Positions 42,154-54,413 of a stretch of DNA of 64,000 nucleotides are shown in pieces. Below the pieces are notes generated by a model. It had not been told where the DNA came from. It saw nothing but the letters and a program-made list of their open reading frames with translations, and did not search any database. Source of the DNA: Serripes groenlandicus (Eukaryota > Mollusca > Bivalvia > Cardiida > Cardiidae); NCBI GenBank assembly GCA_031761405.1, contig JASEVX010000003.1, positions 63,038,423-63,102,422 on the forward strand, written 5' to 3'. How positions within the stretch are numbered: the stretch's first letter is position 1; each line of letters begins with the position of its first letter. The translations under genes were made by a program, and so were the position numbers.

Positions 42154-42200
42154 ACGTGCATGTATATGTTCATGTTTCCACTTCCCTATTTTAACTAACC

Positions 42201-42351
42201 AGAGCTCTAGATAAGGGACGTACTTTATGTTCTTTTAAAAATCCTTATATGACCTCAAAACCCTATGTTGTGGTTACTCAAACCCACTGTCTCACAGAGG
42301 GATTTATTACGTTATAAGAGAGATAATGTTTCATACAGATGGCTTTGCTCC
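42201..42351 (+). mobile_element. Family C element, left part
   Basis: GAGCTCTAGATAAGGGACG, TGACCTCAAAACCCTATGTT, GTGGTTACTCAAACC, ATAAGAGAGATAATGTTTC, then GCTCCTCCTTAGTTAGCCAT leads directly into the satellite. Confidence 0.75.
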
Positions 42352-45300
42352 TCCTTAGTTAGCCATCTTTTAACTCTAATACACTGTGTTGACTAGTGTG
42401 GTGCTCTTTTCGGTACCACAACAAAGGGTTTGTTTGAATATGATGGGGGAATACCAGTTTACTCCTCATTATTTAGCCATCTTTTAACACTAATACACTG
42501 TGTTGACTAGTGTGGAGCTCTGTTCGGTACCACAACAAAGGGTTTGTTTGAATATGATGGGGGAATACCAGTTTACTCCTTAGTTAGCCGTCTTTTAACT
42601 CTAATACACTGTGTTGACTAGTGTGGAGCTTTGTTCGGTACCACAACAAAGGGTTTGTTTGAATATGATGGGGGAATACCAGTTTACTCCTCATTATTTA
42701 GCCATCTTTTATCTCTAATAAACTGTGTTGACTAGTGTGGTGCACTTTTCGGTACCACAACAAAGGGCTTGTTTGAATATGATGGGGGAATACCAGTTTA
42801 CTCCTCATTATTTAGCCATCTTTTAACTCTAATAAACTGTGTTGACTAGTGTGGTGCACTTTTCGGTACCACAACAAAGGGCTTGTTTGATTATGATGGG
42901 GGAATACCAGTTTACTCCTCATTATTTAGCCATCTTTTAACTCTAATAAACTGTGTTGACTAGTGTGGTGCACTTTTCGGTACCACAACAAAGGGTTTGT
43001 TTGAATATGATGGGGGAATACCAGTTTACTCCTCATTATTTAGCCATCTTTTAACTCTAATAAACTGTGTTGACTAGTGTGGTGCACTTTTCGGTACCAC
43101 AACAAAGGGCTTGTTTGAATATGATGGGGGAATACCAGTTTACTCCTCATTATTTAGCCATCTTTTATCTCTAATAAACTGTGTTGACTAGTGTGGTGCA
43201 CTTTTCGGTACCACAACAAAGGGTTTGTTTGAATATGATGGGGGAATACCAGTTTACTCCTCATTATTTAGCCATCTTTTAACTCTAATAAACTGTGTTG
43301 ACTAGTGTGGAGCTCTTTTCGGTACCTAACAAAGGGTTTGTTTGAATATGATGGGGGAATACCAGTTTACTCCTCATTATTTAGCCATCTTTTAACTCTA
43401 ATAAACTGTGTTGACTAGTGTGGTGCACTTTTCGGTACCACAACAAAGGGCTTGTTTGAATATGATGGGGGAATACCAGTTTACTCCTCATTATTTAGTC
43501 ATCTTTTATCTCTAATAAACTGTGTTGACTAGTGTGGTGCACTTTTCGGTACCACAACAAAGGGTTTGTTTGAATATGATGGGGGAATACCAGTTTACTC
43601 CTCATTATTTAGCCATCTTTTAACTCTAATAAACTGTGTTGACTAGTGTGGTGCACTTTTCGGTACCACAACAAAGGGTTTGTTTGAATATGATGGGGGA
43701 ATACCAGTTTACTCCTCATTATTTAGCCATCTTTTAACTCTAATAAACTGTGTTGACTAGTGTGGAGCTCTTTTCGGTACCTAACAAAGGGTTTGTTTGA
43801 ATATGATGGGGGAATACCAGTTTACTCCTCATTATTTAGCCATCTTTTAACTCTAATAAACTGTGTTGACTAGTGTGGTGCACTTTTCGGTACCACAACA
43901 AAGGGCTTGTTTGAATATGATGGGGGAATACCAGTTTACTCCTCATTATTTAGCCATCTGTAAACTCTAATACACGGTGTTGACAAGTGTGGTGCTCTTT
44001 TCGGTACCACAACAAAGGGTGTGTTTGATTATGATGGAGGAATACCAGTTTACTCCTCATTATTTAGCCATCTTTTAACTCTTATAAACTGTGTTGACTA
44101 GTGTGGTGCACTTTTCGGTACCACAACAAAGGGTTTGTTTGAATATGATGGGGGAATACCAGTTTACTCCTCATTATTTAGCCATCTTTTAACTCTAATA
44201 AACTGTGTTGACTAGTGTGGAGCTCTTTTCGGTACCACAACAAAGGGTTTGTTTGAATATGATGGGGGAATACCAGTTTACTCCTCATTATTTAGCCATC
44301 TTTTAACTCTAATAAACTGTGTTGACTAGTGTGGTGCACTTTTCGGTACCACAACAAAGGGCTTGTTTGAATATGATGGGGAATACCAGTTTACTCCTTA
44401 GTTAGCCGTCTTTTAACTCTAATACACTGTGTTGACTAGTGTGGAGCTCTTTTCGGTACCACAACAAAGGGTTTGTTTAAATATGATGGGGGAATACCAG
44501 TTTACTCCTCATTAGTTAGCCGTCTTTTAACTCTAATACACTGTGTTGACTAGTGTGGAGCTCTTTTCGGTACCACAACAAAGGGTTTGTTTGAATATGA
44601 TGGGGGAATACCAGTTTACTCCTCATTAGTTAGCCGTCTTTTAACTCTAATACACTGTGTTGACTAGTGTGGAGCTCTTTTCGGTACCACAACAAAGGGC
44701 TTGTTTGAATATGATGGGGAATACCAGTTTACTCCTTAGTTAGCCGTCTTTTAACTCTAATACACTGTGTTGACTAGTGTGGAGCTCTTTTCGGTACCAC
44801 AACAAAGGGTTTGTTAAAATATGACGGGGGAATACCAGTTTACTCCTTAGTTAGCCATCTTTTAACTCTAATACACTGTGTTGACGAGTGCTGCACCACA
44901 ACAAAGGGTTTGTTAAAATATGATGGGGGAATACCAGTTTACTCCTCATTAGTTAGCCATCTTTTAACTCTTATACACTGTGTTGACGAGTGCTGCACTT
45001 TTCGGTACCACAACAAAGGGCTTGTTTGAATATGATGGGGAATACCAGTTTACTCCTTAGTTAGCCGTCTTTTAACTCTAATACACTGTGTTGACTAGTG
45101 TGGAGCTCTTTTCGGTACCACAACAAAGGGTTTGTTAAAATATGACGGGGGAATACCAGTTTACTCCTTATTTAGCCATCTTTTAACTCTAATAAACTGT
45201 GTTGACTATTGTGGAGCTCTTTTCGGTACCACAACAAAGGGTTTGTTTGAATATGATGGGGGAATACCAGTTTACTCCTCATTATTTAGCCATCTTTTAA

Positions 45301-46815
45301 CTCTAATAAACTGTGTTGACTAGTGTGGTGCACTTTTCGGTACCACAACAAAGGGCTTGTTTGAATATGATGGGGAATACCAGTTTACTCCTTAGTTAGC
45401 CGTCTTTTAACTCTAATACACTGTGTTGACTAGTGTGGAGCTCTTTTCGGTACCACAACAAAGGGTTTGTTTAAATATGATGGGGGAATACCAGTTTACT
45501 CCTCATTAGTTAGCCGTCTTTTAACTCTAATACACTGTGTTGACTAGTGTGGAGCTCTTTTCGGTACCACAACAAAGGGTTTGTTTGAATATGATGGGGG
45601 AATACCAGTTTACTCCTCATTAGTTAGCCGTCTTTTAACTCTAATACACTGTGTTGACTAGTGTGGAGCTCTTTTCGGTACCACAACAAAGGGCTTGTTT
45701 GAATATGATGGGGAATACCAGTTTACTCCTTAGTTAGCCGTCTTTTAACTCTAATACACTGTGTTGACTAGTGTGGAGCTCTTTTCGGTACCACAACAAA
45801 GGGTTTGTTAAAATATGACGGGGGAATACCAGTTTACTCCTTAGTTAGCCATCTTTTAACTCTAATACACTGTGTTGACGAGTGCTGCACCACAACAAAG
45901 GGTTTGTTAAAATATGATGGGGGAATACCAGTTTACTCCTCATTAGTTAGCCATCTTTTAACTCTTATACACTGTGTTGACGAGTGCTGCACTTTTCGGT
46001 ACCACAACAAAGAGTTTGTTAAAATATGACGGGGGAATACCAGTTTACTCCTTAGTTAGCCATCTTTTAACTCTAATACACTGTGTTGACGAGTGCTGCA
46101 CCACAACAAAGGGTTTGTTAAAATATGATGGGGGAATACCAGTTTACTCCTCATTAGTTAGCCATCTTTTAACTCTTATACACTGTGTTGACGAGTGCTG
46201 CACTTTTCGGTACCACAACAAAGGGTTTGTTAAAATATGACGGGGGAATACCAGTTTACTCCTTAGTTAGCCATCTTTTAACTCTAATACACTGTGTTGA
46301 CGAGTGCTGCACCACAACAAAGGGTTTGTTAAAATATGATGGGGGAATACCAGTTTACTCCTCATTAGTTAGCCATCTTTTAACTCTTATACACTGTGTT
46401 GACGAGTGCTGCACTTTTCGGTACCACAACAAAGGGTTTGTTAAAATATGACGGGGGAATACCAGTTTACTCCTTAGTTAGCCATCTTTTAACTCTAATA
46501 CACTGTGTTGACGAGTGCTGCACTTTTCGGTACGACAACAAAGGGTTTGTTAAAATATGACGGGGGAATACCAGTTTACTCCTTAGTTAGCCATCTTTTA
46601 ACTCTAATACACTGTGTTGACGAGTGCTGCACTTTTCGGTACCACAACAAAGGGTTTGTTAAAATATGACGGGGGAATACCAGTTTACTCCTTAGTTAGC
46701 CGTCTTTTAACTTTAATACACTGTGCTGACTAGTGTGGAGCTCTTTTCGGTACCAAACAAAGGGTTTGTTTAAACATGATGGGGGAATATCAGTGTACAT
46801 GTATTCCTCATTATC
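42352..46815 (+). repeat. 4.4-kb satellite, 111/114-bp unit, about 39 copies
   Basis: Unit contains TTAGCCATCTTTTAACTCTA, ACTGTGTTGACTAGTGTGG, CTCTTTTCGGTACCACAACA, AAGGGTTTGTTTGAATATGA and GGGGGAATACCAGTTTACTC. The 3-bp length difference is CTTAGTTAGCC versus CTCATTATTTAGCC. Higher-order structure: a ~1-kb block repeats at a 994-bp offset (44811 and 45805), and a dimer repeats every 211 bp at 45974-46451. Units differ by about 2-8%. Confidence 0.96.
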
Positions 46816-46821
46816 TTTGCG

Positions 46822-46935
46822 TCCGAGTATCGATCGATCATAGGCATGGAATTCAGTTGTATGTCTAAGGCGAAATCTATAATAGAAAATCTAATGACAG
46901 CCGATCACAGGGCAATTCAGATCAATTTATTTTAA
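46822..46935 (+). pseudogene. Possible LINE endonuclease fragment
   Basis: Frame from GCGTCCGAG reads ASEYRSIIGMEF..., ends ENLMTADHRAIQINLF and stops. DHRAIQI is like the C-terminal SDHR motif of APE-type LINE endonucleases. Too short to be sure. Confidence 0.35.
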
Positions 46936-47046
46936 GGTGTATTGTTATCAGGTATTTTAATTACTTAATGTTGTCATATACGGATAGGAGTGGATCATTT
47001 TGTACAGTCATTTACTTCGGGACATTTTCCCTATTCTCCGATATGC

Positions 47047-47272
47047 TTAACCCTTTTTCAACTTGCAGACGCATTTTGACGTATCTGCAGCGGACGACAT
47101 TTGAAAACAATGTGACTAAAAGAGAAATTGCTGATAAGTTATCCTTTTCCCACAACGTTTACAACTATTCAATAATACTATATACTTTCATTTATGAGAA
47201 GTTTCCATATGTTTTCTAACACTTGTCTTCAATGTCGTTTGCAGCATATTTTTTTATGTGGGAAAGGGATAA
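47047..47272 (+). mobile_element. Family A MITE
   Basis: TTAACCCTTTTTCAACTTGC to GTGGGAAAGGGATAA. Confidence 0.87.
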
Positions 47273-47296
47273 TCTCTATACACTATATGTCTTACT

Positions 47297-47405
47297 TGAC
47301 TTCGGGGACCCTCTGTGATTACTGTAGACCGAGATCGCCCTTGTCAGTGGTCAGATCATGAGATGTGCATCGTAATCATTATAAATATATTTATTCTGTA
47401 GTGTC
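47297..47405 (+). pseudogene. Possible second LINE endonuclease scrap
   Basis: Frame reads LRGPSVITVDRDRPCQWSDH, EMCIVIIINIF; WSDHE is an endonuclease-like motif. Low confidence. Confidence 0.3.
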
Positions 47406-47689
47406 AACCCAATAACACATGAATTATAACTCCTGTTTGATAATGTTAAGGTTACCGGGAAATTGTATTACACCATGCATTGAGTGAACAAACGATTACT
47501 TATAGATTATTCAGTTTCTTATATAAAAAAAACCTGGTGAGCTTGAAAGAGCATTTTATACATCTTATTACGTTTTTGCTTTTTTTCCCAATTAAGAATG
47601 TATACTGTATAAAAACTGTTAACTTCAATATTTGGGAAATTGCGCAAGATCAGACACTGATTTACACAAACAAAACAGATAGGGAGCGG

Positions 47690-48260
47690 AGCTCAAGACA
47701 TGGAGAGTTTGTCATGTTCTAAAATCCTTAATTGACCTTACAACCCCAAAACATATGGCTTGGTTGAGTGGTAATAGAGATATTGTTAGAAATATATTCA
47801 TATCTATAGTATACGTATGTATATGTATATTACGTCACTTGTTTAGTTTGTATTTGCATGATGGACAGAACTGTCTTTTGTTTGCTAATAAACTTTGAAA
47901 AACTTAATTGACCGTACAACACTAAAACATATGGCTTGGTTGAGTGGTAATAGAAACATTGTTAGGAATATATTTATATCTATAGTATACTTATCATCAT
48001 GAGTCTTATGTATATGTATGTTACGTGTTTAGTTTGTATTTGCATAATGGACAGTACTGTCTTTTGTTTGCTAATAAACTTGGAAAAACTTAATTGACCT
48101 TACAACCCCAAAACATATGGCTTGGTTGAGTGGTAATAGAGATATTGTTTACATCTTTAGCATACTCATGTATATGTATGTTACGTCACTTGTTTAGTTT
48201 GTATTTGCATGATGGACAGTACTGTCTTTTGTTTGCTAATAAACTTTGAAAAACGTTGAT
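47690..48260 (+). repeat. Three ~180-bp tandem units, family C-related, each with AATAAA
   Basis: TTAATTGACC starts units at 47728, 47904 and 48090 (periods 176 and 186). Each has AAAACATATGGCTTGGTTGA, GAGTGGTAATAG, CATGTATATGTAT and ends TTTGCTAATAAACTT. The first is preceded by GGAGCTCAAGA...TTCTAAAATCC of family C. Confidence 0.88.
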
Positions 48261-48414
48261 AGTGTTAGGAATAGATCAGTTGACTCCTCTTATATAGTCC
48301 CCTGAGAGAGGAACACTGGGATTGATCATTCGAACTACGTTGTCATCAGTGTACATGCAAAACGCCACTCGAATAACCAATGAATTAATTAGATCTGAAT
48401 TGTGGAATTATTTA

Positions 48415-48657
48415 TTTATCCCTTTCCCACATACAACAAATCTGCAGCAGACGACTATGAAAACATAATTGACAAAAAAAACGAAAAATCTCCATAAAAG
48501 ATAGTTTAATTGTTAAATAAAGTTGAAAACATTTTGGCCAAAGGAGAAATTGCTCAGGATTTGCTCATCCTGAGCAATTTCACCTTTGGCCACAATGTTT
48601 TCAAAAGTCATCTGATGCTATTGCGTCAAAATGCGTCTGCAGGTGGGAAAGGGTTAT
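48415..48657 (-). mobile_element. Family A MITE with extended hairpin
   Basis: TTATCCCTTTCCCACATACA to GTGGGAAAGGGTTA. Loop region enlarged: GCTCAGGATTTGCTCATCCT then GAGCAATTTC. Confidence 0.9.
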
Positions 48658-48917
48658 CAAAGTTCAATCTTTGCAACAGTTCATTATTCGTACAATATCG
48701 TCACCATTCTGTTTACAAGGCTTTGGTCGTTATAATGGTCAGAATATCGAATTCGATTTATAACAAGTCATTTAGCTTTAGGGTTTTGTTTTGTGTGTGT
48801 GTTTAATTGTGTAACGTCGTTCTCAACACTAGTACAGTTATATATCATTGCTTTATCAAGGAGGTTTATCCAGACGCCGCCGAATAGGTCGTTATTTACT
48901 ATCGTTGAGACTTGCAG

Positions 48918-49082
48918 CTGGGTCCTAAACTATAACACTCTGAAAACGTTCCCAGTGCTCAGAAATGAACTCCAGGCTCAAACTAAGGCTTCTGATTGGT
49001 CAATTTGGATAACAAATTTGCTTCTGACCATTCATATACTTGAGCATACATTCTGAGCACAGATTAAACTGTTATAGTCTGG
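48918..49082 (-). repeat. Interspersed repeat, inverse of 35680-35825
   Basis: TAAACTATAACACTCTGAAA, AATGAACTCCAGGCTCAAAC, GGCTTCTGATTGGTCAATTT. The ends CTATAACA and TGTTATAG are inverted. Confidence 0.75.
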
Positions 49083-49499
49083 TCTCCAGCTGCTCTATGG
49101 ACAACACAGTTGAGTTGGTTTTCCTTCATCACCCATAACGTGTGATGTCATTCACAATAACAAACATTTTCCCTCAAGCCCTATAATAATAGTTAATTGC
49201 TATGCAGGAATATTATTTTCCAATATAACTGTGGGAACATATCTATTTGATCACTACACTCAAACGACTCGAATACTCTATCTGATACAATGATCTACAA
49301 TTGCATTCCCTTAACCCCATTGGGTCTCACATTTACCTACAAGTCGCATTTGAAAACAATATGGGGGAAACAGTTATACCTCACGACAAGCACTTTTATC
49401 GGTACCACGTGTAGACAGATTGAATATATAAAAACATTTTGCTCTGCAAGTGTTCCAAGTAACATTATACAGAAATATTCTCATGTTAAAACCAAAATG
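49083..49499. other. Intron 1, nothing recognised
   Basis: No supported feature. Confidence 0.45.
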
Positions 49500-49650
49500 C
49501 ATACATGTTATATTATCCAACCAAACCCTATGATGTGGGTACTCAAAAGAATCGTCTCAATGAGACGATTCATTTGAGTACCCACATCATAGGTTTATAT
49601 GGTCAGATAAGGATCTTAAACATTCAAAACGCCCCTTATCTAGAGCTCTG
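49500..49650. mobile_element. Family C element with 67-bp perfect-type hairpin
   Basis: 49527-49593: CCTATGATGTGGGTACTCAA...GTCTCA and its inverse ending TTGAGTACCCACATCATAGG. Right end ACGCCCCTTATCTAGAGCTC. Confidence 0.85.
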
Positions 49651-51149
49651 GTGTTAAATATTATATACATATACATGTATGTATGTTTTAAACGACATGT
49701 AAGCCATTTCTGCAGTATGTAAAGATTTAGGCTATGTATGTTTTATGTGACTTTGTAGTTTGAGCTTGAATGCTTAAGGTCAAAAAAGGTTCTGTTCTGC
49801 GTATGTATGACTTACCTGTAAGGATCAATGGACATGCTTCCTTTTGACAATTTGGCAATTTTATCTCAAAAGATAAGGGTGCTTTAAATCATTCATTCAG
49901 TATTCCCTGATGTGTAAATAAAAAGAATACCAACAGGCAATGAGGAAAACAAAAGAGAGCCCCGAATAAAGTCATCTGATCAATGGTAGAATAAGATGGG
50001 TAATACTGATAATTTGAGTAAAATGTGTGTATATAACAATATATACATACGAACACATACATGTCATTTTATCTTATCATATCTTATTACACTTTTTTTT
50101 AAATACGTGATTAGCAATGATATGAATATTTTTATTTGTTCTATAATATGTTAACACATGTGTGTGTATATGTAAATATTTATATTAATGTGCACTGTTT
50201 TAATGCAATGTAGGGAATTATGTTGTTGTTTTTTTATTAATTCCTCATCTCTTATAACTCTATTTCGGAATGGTAGTGTACTTTTATGTTGTATTGTATA
50301 TTTTATATTGTAAATGTTGTATTGTGTGTACAATGATGAGATGTCAATAAAGATCATTACTGACACACAATCATTTCGAGTTCAACAATATTAGAGTAGC
50401 GAGCTGCGAAAAACCAATCAAATGACATCTGCGAACATTGTCGATCAAGATCAATCCGACTGGTCTGATCTGGCTATGCACTTTTTCGCCATTGTGTAAC
50501 TGAAGGTTCCGAAAAGTTTGGATGAAATTGCTTTGATGCGCTGGTATATCTGTTCTTAGAAATGTATGGAAGTAATTTGCAGGGCACGGGCTAGGCCTTT
50601 TTCCATGAATTTTGGGTACAAGAATTTATACTTTTATTAGGGAATAAAAAAAACAGGGTTAACATGAATAATTGGGAATTCTGCATGATTTTAAAGACTT
50701 TTGCAAATGGAAATGGGTCAGAATAAGGGGTCAGAATAACTGACCCGTCGGATGCCTAGAAAAAGGCCTGGCGCCGCTAATCATATCGTTAATACAGTAA
50801 TGCGAACAAGGTGTAAACAGTATTATATAGTTGTGGTTTTTTTTTTACTAAAATGTGATCTTCTAGAACGATTAATCATCAATATAATGTTACAAGAACA
50901 ACTTGATGTCGAGCCTAACCGGCACAAATGTGCAACGTCCATGAATTTTGCATACTCTACTTAAAATTACTTTTTTAAAATTAACAATTTAACGTGTACA
51001 ATGTTAACTGTTAAAATAACATTGTGGCAATATCTTTGTCACGCTTAAGTTCTGTTGTCTAATTAAAAGGTCAAATTTTAAACTCCTTTCATATAAGAAG
51101 TATATATCACTACATGTCGTTCAATTATTGTGTTTTTGTCCATAATTTA
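49651..51149. other. Intron 1, 1.5 kb without recognised gene
   Basis: AT-rich with simple-sequence patches (TATATACATAC, TTGTATTG). Between about 50470 and 50780 AGGGTCAGAATAACTGACCC-type short inversions occur; nothing codes. Confidence 0.45.
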
Positions 51150-51345
51150 AAGAGCCTTAGATAAGGAGCGTTTTTCCAGGATCTAAAATCCTTATTTGAC
51201 ATCTAAAACCTACGTTGTGGGTACTCAAAAGAGTCGTCTCAGTGATACGATTCATTTGAGTACCGACAACATAGGTTTAAATGAGGGCTAAGAGAGATAT
51301 CATGGAAGGAAGACTTATTTACTCCTCCTTAGCTAGTCCTCTTAT
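51150..51345. mobile_element. Family C element
   Basis: AGCCTTAGATAAGGAGCG, TGACATCTAAAACC, hairpin TGGGTACTCAAAAGAGTCGT / GATTCATTTGAGTACC, then ACTCCTCCTTAGCTAGTCCT, which resembles the satellite's TTAGTTAGCC junction. Confidence 0.8.
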
Positions 51346-51431
51346 TTATGTCAACGTCATCTGATGTGATGTCAAAGACAAGTCGTCTTGTAATAGTATA
51401 CATTTCAGTTCCATCTTCTCGGTTTTCCAGA

Positions 51432-51535
51432 TTACCCTTTCCCACATCATGTATATGCATTCTAGCGCCTCTGCAGCAGACGAAATTTTTAAACAGTGTG
51501 ACAAGAGGAGAAATTGCTCGTAATGATTATCAAAC
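51432..51535 (+). mobile_element. Family A left half
   Basis: TTACCCTTTCCCACATCATG, CGCCTCTGCAGCAGACG, GGAGAAATTGCTCGTAATG; right half absent. Confidence 0.78.
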
Positions 51536-51782
51536 CTATGTTACCAGTAAAATGCACTATTTCCTTTTTCCTTATAATGTATACATTTTTACATGAAATT
51601 TTAGCACCTCTTCAGCAGAAGAATTGGGGGAAGCCATTCTGAAAAAGGAGTGTTTTACCACAATGGCTTAAATCATTATGGAATTTATAACAATAGCTAT
51701 ATTCTAGATATTCCATTTCTCCTTCATTTTATTTCAAAGCAGGCGAGGGTAAAAGGCTGTCGGGGGCGTAGCTTGGCAATAA

Positions 51783-52075
51783 TAAATGTGTAGGCCGTCT
51801 CGTGAGAAAATCAACATTGTAGACTCTGCGTAAAGTATCGACCCGGATCAGCCTAAGCATGCCACACAGGCGTACCCGGATATATACTTTACACCCTCCT
51901 GTGGATTTTCTGTTTCAGGAATCACTACTCTATCTATCCTCCCTTAGACGGAATGTGTAGGCCGGATCAGTCTGCGCGGACATTACAAAAACATTACGCA
52001 GATGTGTATCGCCGCAGCTGCATTTTGGGGCATTTTTAGAAAAAATGTGTAGGCACGTGCCTAAAGGGAGCTACG
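51783..52075 (+). mobile_element. Family D (CTGCGCAG-type) MITE, decayed
   Basis: GCCGTCTCGTGAGAAAATCA, GTATCGACCCGGATCAGCCT, GGCGTACCCGGATA match the complete copy at 57555-57813; the right TIR is replaced. Confidence 0.8.
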
Positions 52076-52119
52076 CCCCTGGCAGTAGAAATGTGTGCCA
52101 TGGGGAATAGTTTTATATT

Positions 52120-52211
52120 TTTAAAAAATGTAATGCTCTCATGTGCAGCTATGGATCTGATTAAAATTTAACCAGATCCATAGCTGCACATGGGAGCATT
52201 ACATTTTTAAA
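52120..52211. repeat. 92-bp hairpin, ~39-bp arms
   Basis: Left AATGCTCTCATGTGCAGCTA, right TAGCTGCACATGGGAGCATT, extended by ATGTAA/TTACAT and GGATCTG/CAGATCC around an AT-rich loop. One mismatch in the core. Confidence 0.92.
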
Positions 52212-52634
52212 ATTATTTTATCTGAGTCTAGTGTCTCCAAAAACTGTCCTCTAGGACATGCACGTTATTGAATGACGCGGTTTTTCTTTTGGTTTTTTTT
52301 CTGAAAAGAGTCCGCAAGATAATCTCCCCATACATTCTAGTTCGACTTCAAGATTCTGTGTCAAACAAATGAGACAATCTACAGACCCCTTTCCCTGTTT
52401 TTAAGATTGTTTCAATATATTTTTCAATGTGTTAAACGTATTTTGGCAATAAAATATGTTTAACATAAAAAATAAAAACAATCTGCATTACATCAAAGAT
52501 AGGATTTTAGGGGTGACTCATTCGATGTGCATTATAAAGAACCTGTGTCCCCACGGAAGTTTTTGTCTGTTTGTGTTATTTACAACATCTACAACACCCT
52601 TCATATTAGGCTAGGGTATACTATTTAGAGGTTT

Positions 52635-52866
52635 TTAACCCTTTCCCTCATATAGACGCTTTCTGACGCCTCTGCAGCAGACGTCTTTTTTGAAAACATA
52701 GTGACAAAAGAAGAAATTGCACAAAACGTACAATTTCTCCTTTTTGCCACAATGTTTTCCACTTCTAGTCATAGGTTATCCATTCATTTATAGAGATTTT
52801 CTATTTTTTGACAAAATATGTTCAAAGTCGTCTGCACCAGAATTGTCGTATGGGGGAAAGGGTTAA
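52635..52866 (+). mobile_element. Family A MITE, full length
   Basis: TTAACCCTTTCCCTCATATA to GGGGGAAAGGGTTAA; TTAA at both ends. Confidence 0.95.
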
Positions 52867-52896
52867 CAGGGGATCAGATAACAAAAATCTACATAG

Positions 52897-53110
52897 ATTA
52901 ACCCTTTCCCATATGCAGACGCATTTCTCTGATACGGACAACTTCTGACAGCAATATCGGAGACAACATATGTAATGATTTTTGGAGAGATCAGAAACTA
53001 GTCATAAACATCTGATGTCTCCCTTTTTCCACGTTATACTTCAAGCTTTCAATGTGTTACACATTTCCCTCAGATGTGTTCAAAACAAACGACTCTTAAA
53101 ACATCACATC
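52897..53110 (+). mobile_element. Decayed family A-like element
   Basis: TTAACCCTTTCCCATATGCA at the left; the rest diverges quickly. Confidence 0.5.
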
Positions 53111-53163
53111 GTATGAAAAGTAGTTTAGTACTTCAGCAGCCATCGATTCAAGCGGCATAGATG

Positions 53164-53413
53164 TATTGATTGATTGTTTGGGGTTTAACACTGTTTTCAT
53201 ATCACGGCGACCAGTTCACCTACTCATGTTTCCTGGTTAGCTCACACCAGTACACACACACAACATACTTTCCAAACAACTGGCTTCTTTTCCATATAAA
53301 CTGTTAGTCTGTAGCCCATTGGTGAAAGACGAATGAGGCTTGTCACAGTGACTTTTATCAAACGTCGGAAAGAATGTTTGCCAAGCTGGGGTTCGAACCC
53401 ACAACCCGGCATA
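53164..53413 (-). mobile_element. tRNA-derived SINE, head truncated
   Basis: Same family as 23520-23823: GGTTCGAACCC B box inverse (GGGGTTCGAACCCACAACC), GCCCATTGGTGAAAGACGAA; the A box part is missing. Confidence 0.8.
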
Positions 53414-53601
53414 GAGCTGACAATATTTGAAAACACCCAGGGGAAAACAGACGATTGTGATGATGAGCGATTTCTACTTTTCTCGCAACGTTTTAACACT
53501 TTATTTTCGCTTTTACTTCTCAATGAAGGGGTGTTACACTAGTTATCTTACCACGTCATTTCAAATGCATATCTTTGTAGAATAGAGATCTCTTTTTTAA
53601 A

Positions 53602-53772
53602 TCAACCCTTTCCCACATACAACAAATCTGCAGCAGACGACTTCGAAAACGTGTGGTTCAAATACGGTAAACATCTATAAATGAAAGTGTAATCAGGGAC
53701 AGGAGTCACAATGTTTTCAAAGGTCATCTGCTGTAGAGCGGCCAGAAAGCGTCTGTATGTGGGAAAGGGTTA
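53602..53772 (-). mobile_element. Family A MITE, deleted hairpin
   Basis: TCAACCCTTTCCCACATACA to GTGGGAAAGGGTTA. Confidence 0.86.
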
Positions 53773-54111
53773 TGTCACATCCTCATAATGATTTTATTCT
53801 ATTTTCGTAATTAAAGTCAAACTGTCAAACGTTACCAGCCATATCCCTTCAGAGACAGGATATCGGGATCGTACGGTGATACTTCCCGTTGAGTCATTTA
53901 GTTTTGAAACGAAATTCAATAAATTATACTTTTTATTGCATTTTAAGCTGGACTTTATGGCAGATTTATACGCGATGACCCGAATCTTTACAGAAAATAT
54001 CAATAAATTATGGATTAACTTTAGTATCCTTTTATGACTGCCATATATAATTATAGCTCTTGAATATTATAGTATCGTGACTATATGTCTAGTTATGAGA
54101 TTGTTTAGCTT

Positions 54112-54159
54112 ATTAGAGAGAGAGAGAGAGAGAGAAGAGAGAGAGAGACAGACAGAGAG

Positions 54160-54244
<85 letters not shown>

Positions 54245-54314
54245 GAGAGAGACAGACAGAGAGAGACAGAGAGAGAGAGAGACAGACAGACAGTGTGTGG
54301 CAGTCAATGTATTC

Positions 54315-54397
<83 letters not shown>

Positions 54398-54413
54398 ACA
54401 CACACACACACAC
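54112..54413. repeat. (GA)n microsatellite with (CA)n edge
   Basis: Two long GA runs separated by a short unique stretch (CAGTGTGTGGCAGTCAATGT), with GACA interruptions. Open frames across it are artefacts. Confidence 0.98.

Noticed and set aside
44811..46451. Repetitive small proteins (LKYDGGIPVYS...)
   Set aside because: Frames come from satellite units; most other units carry TAG stops, and there is no start context or promoter.
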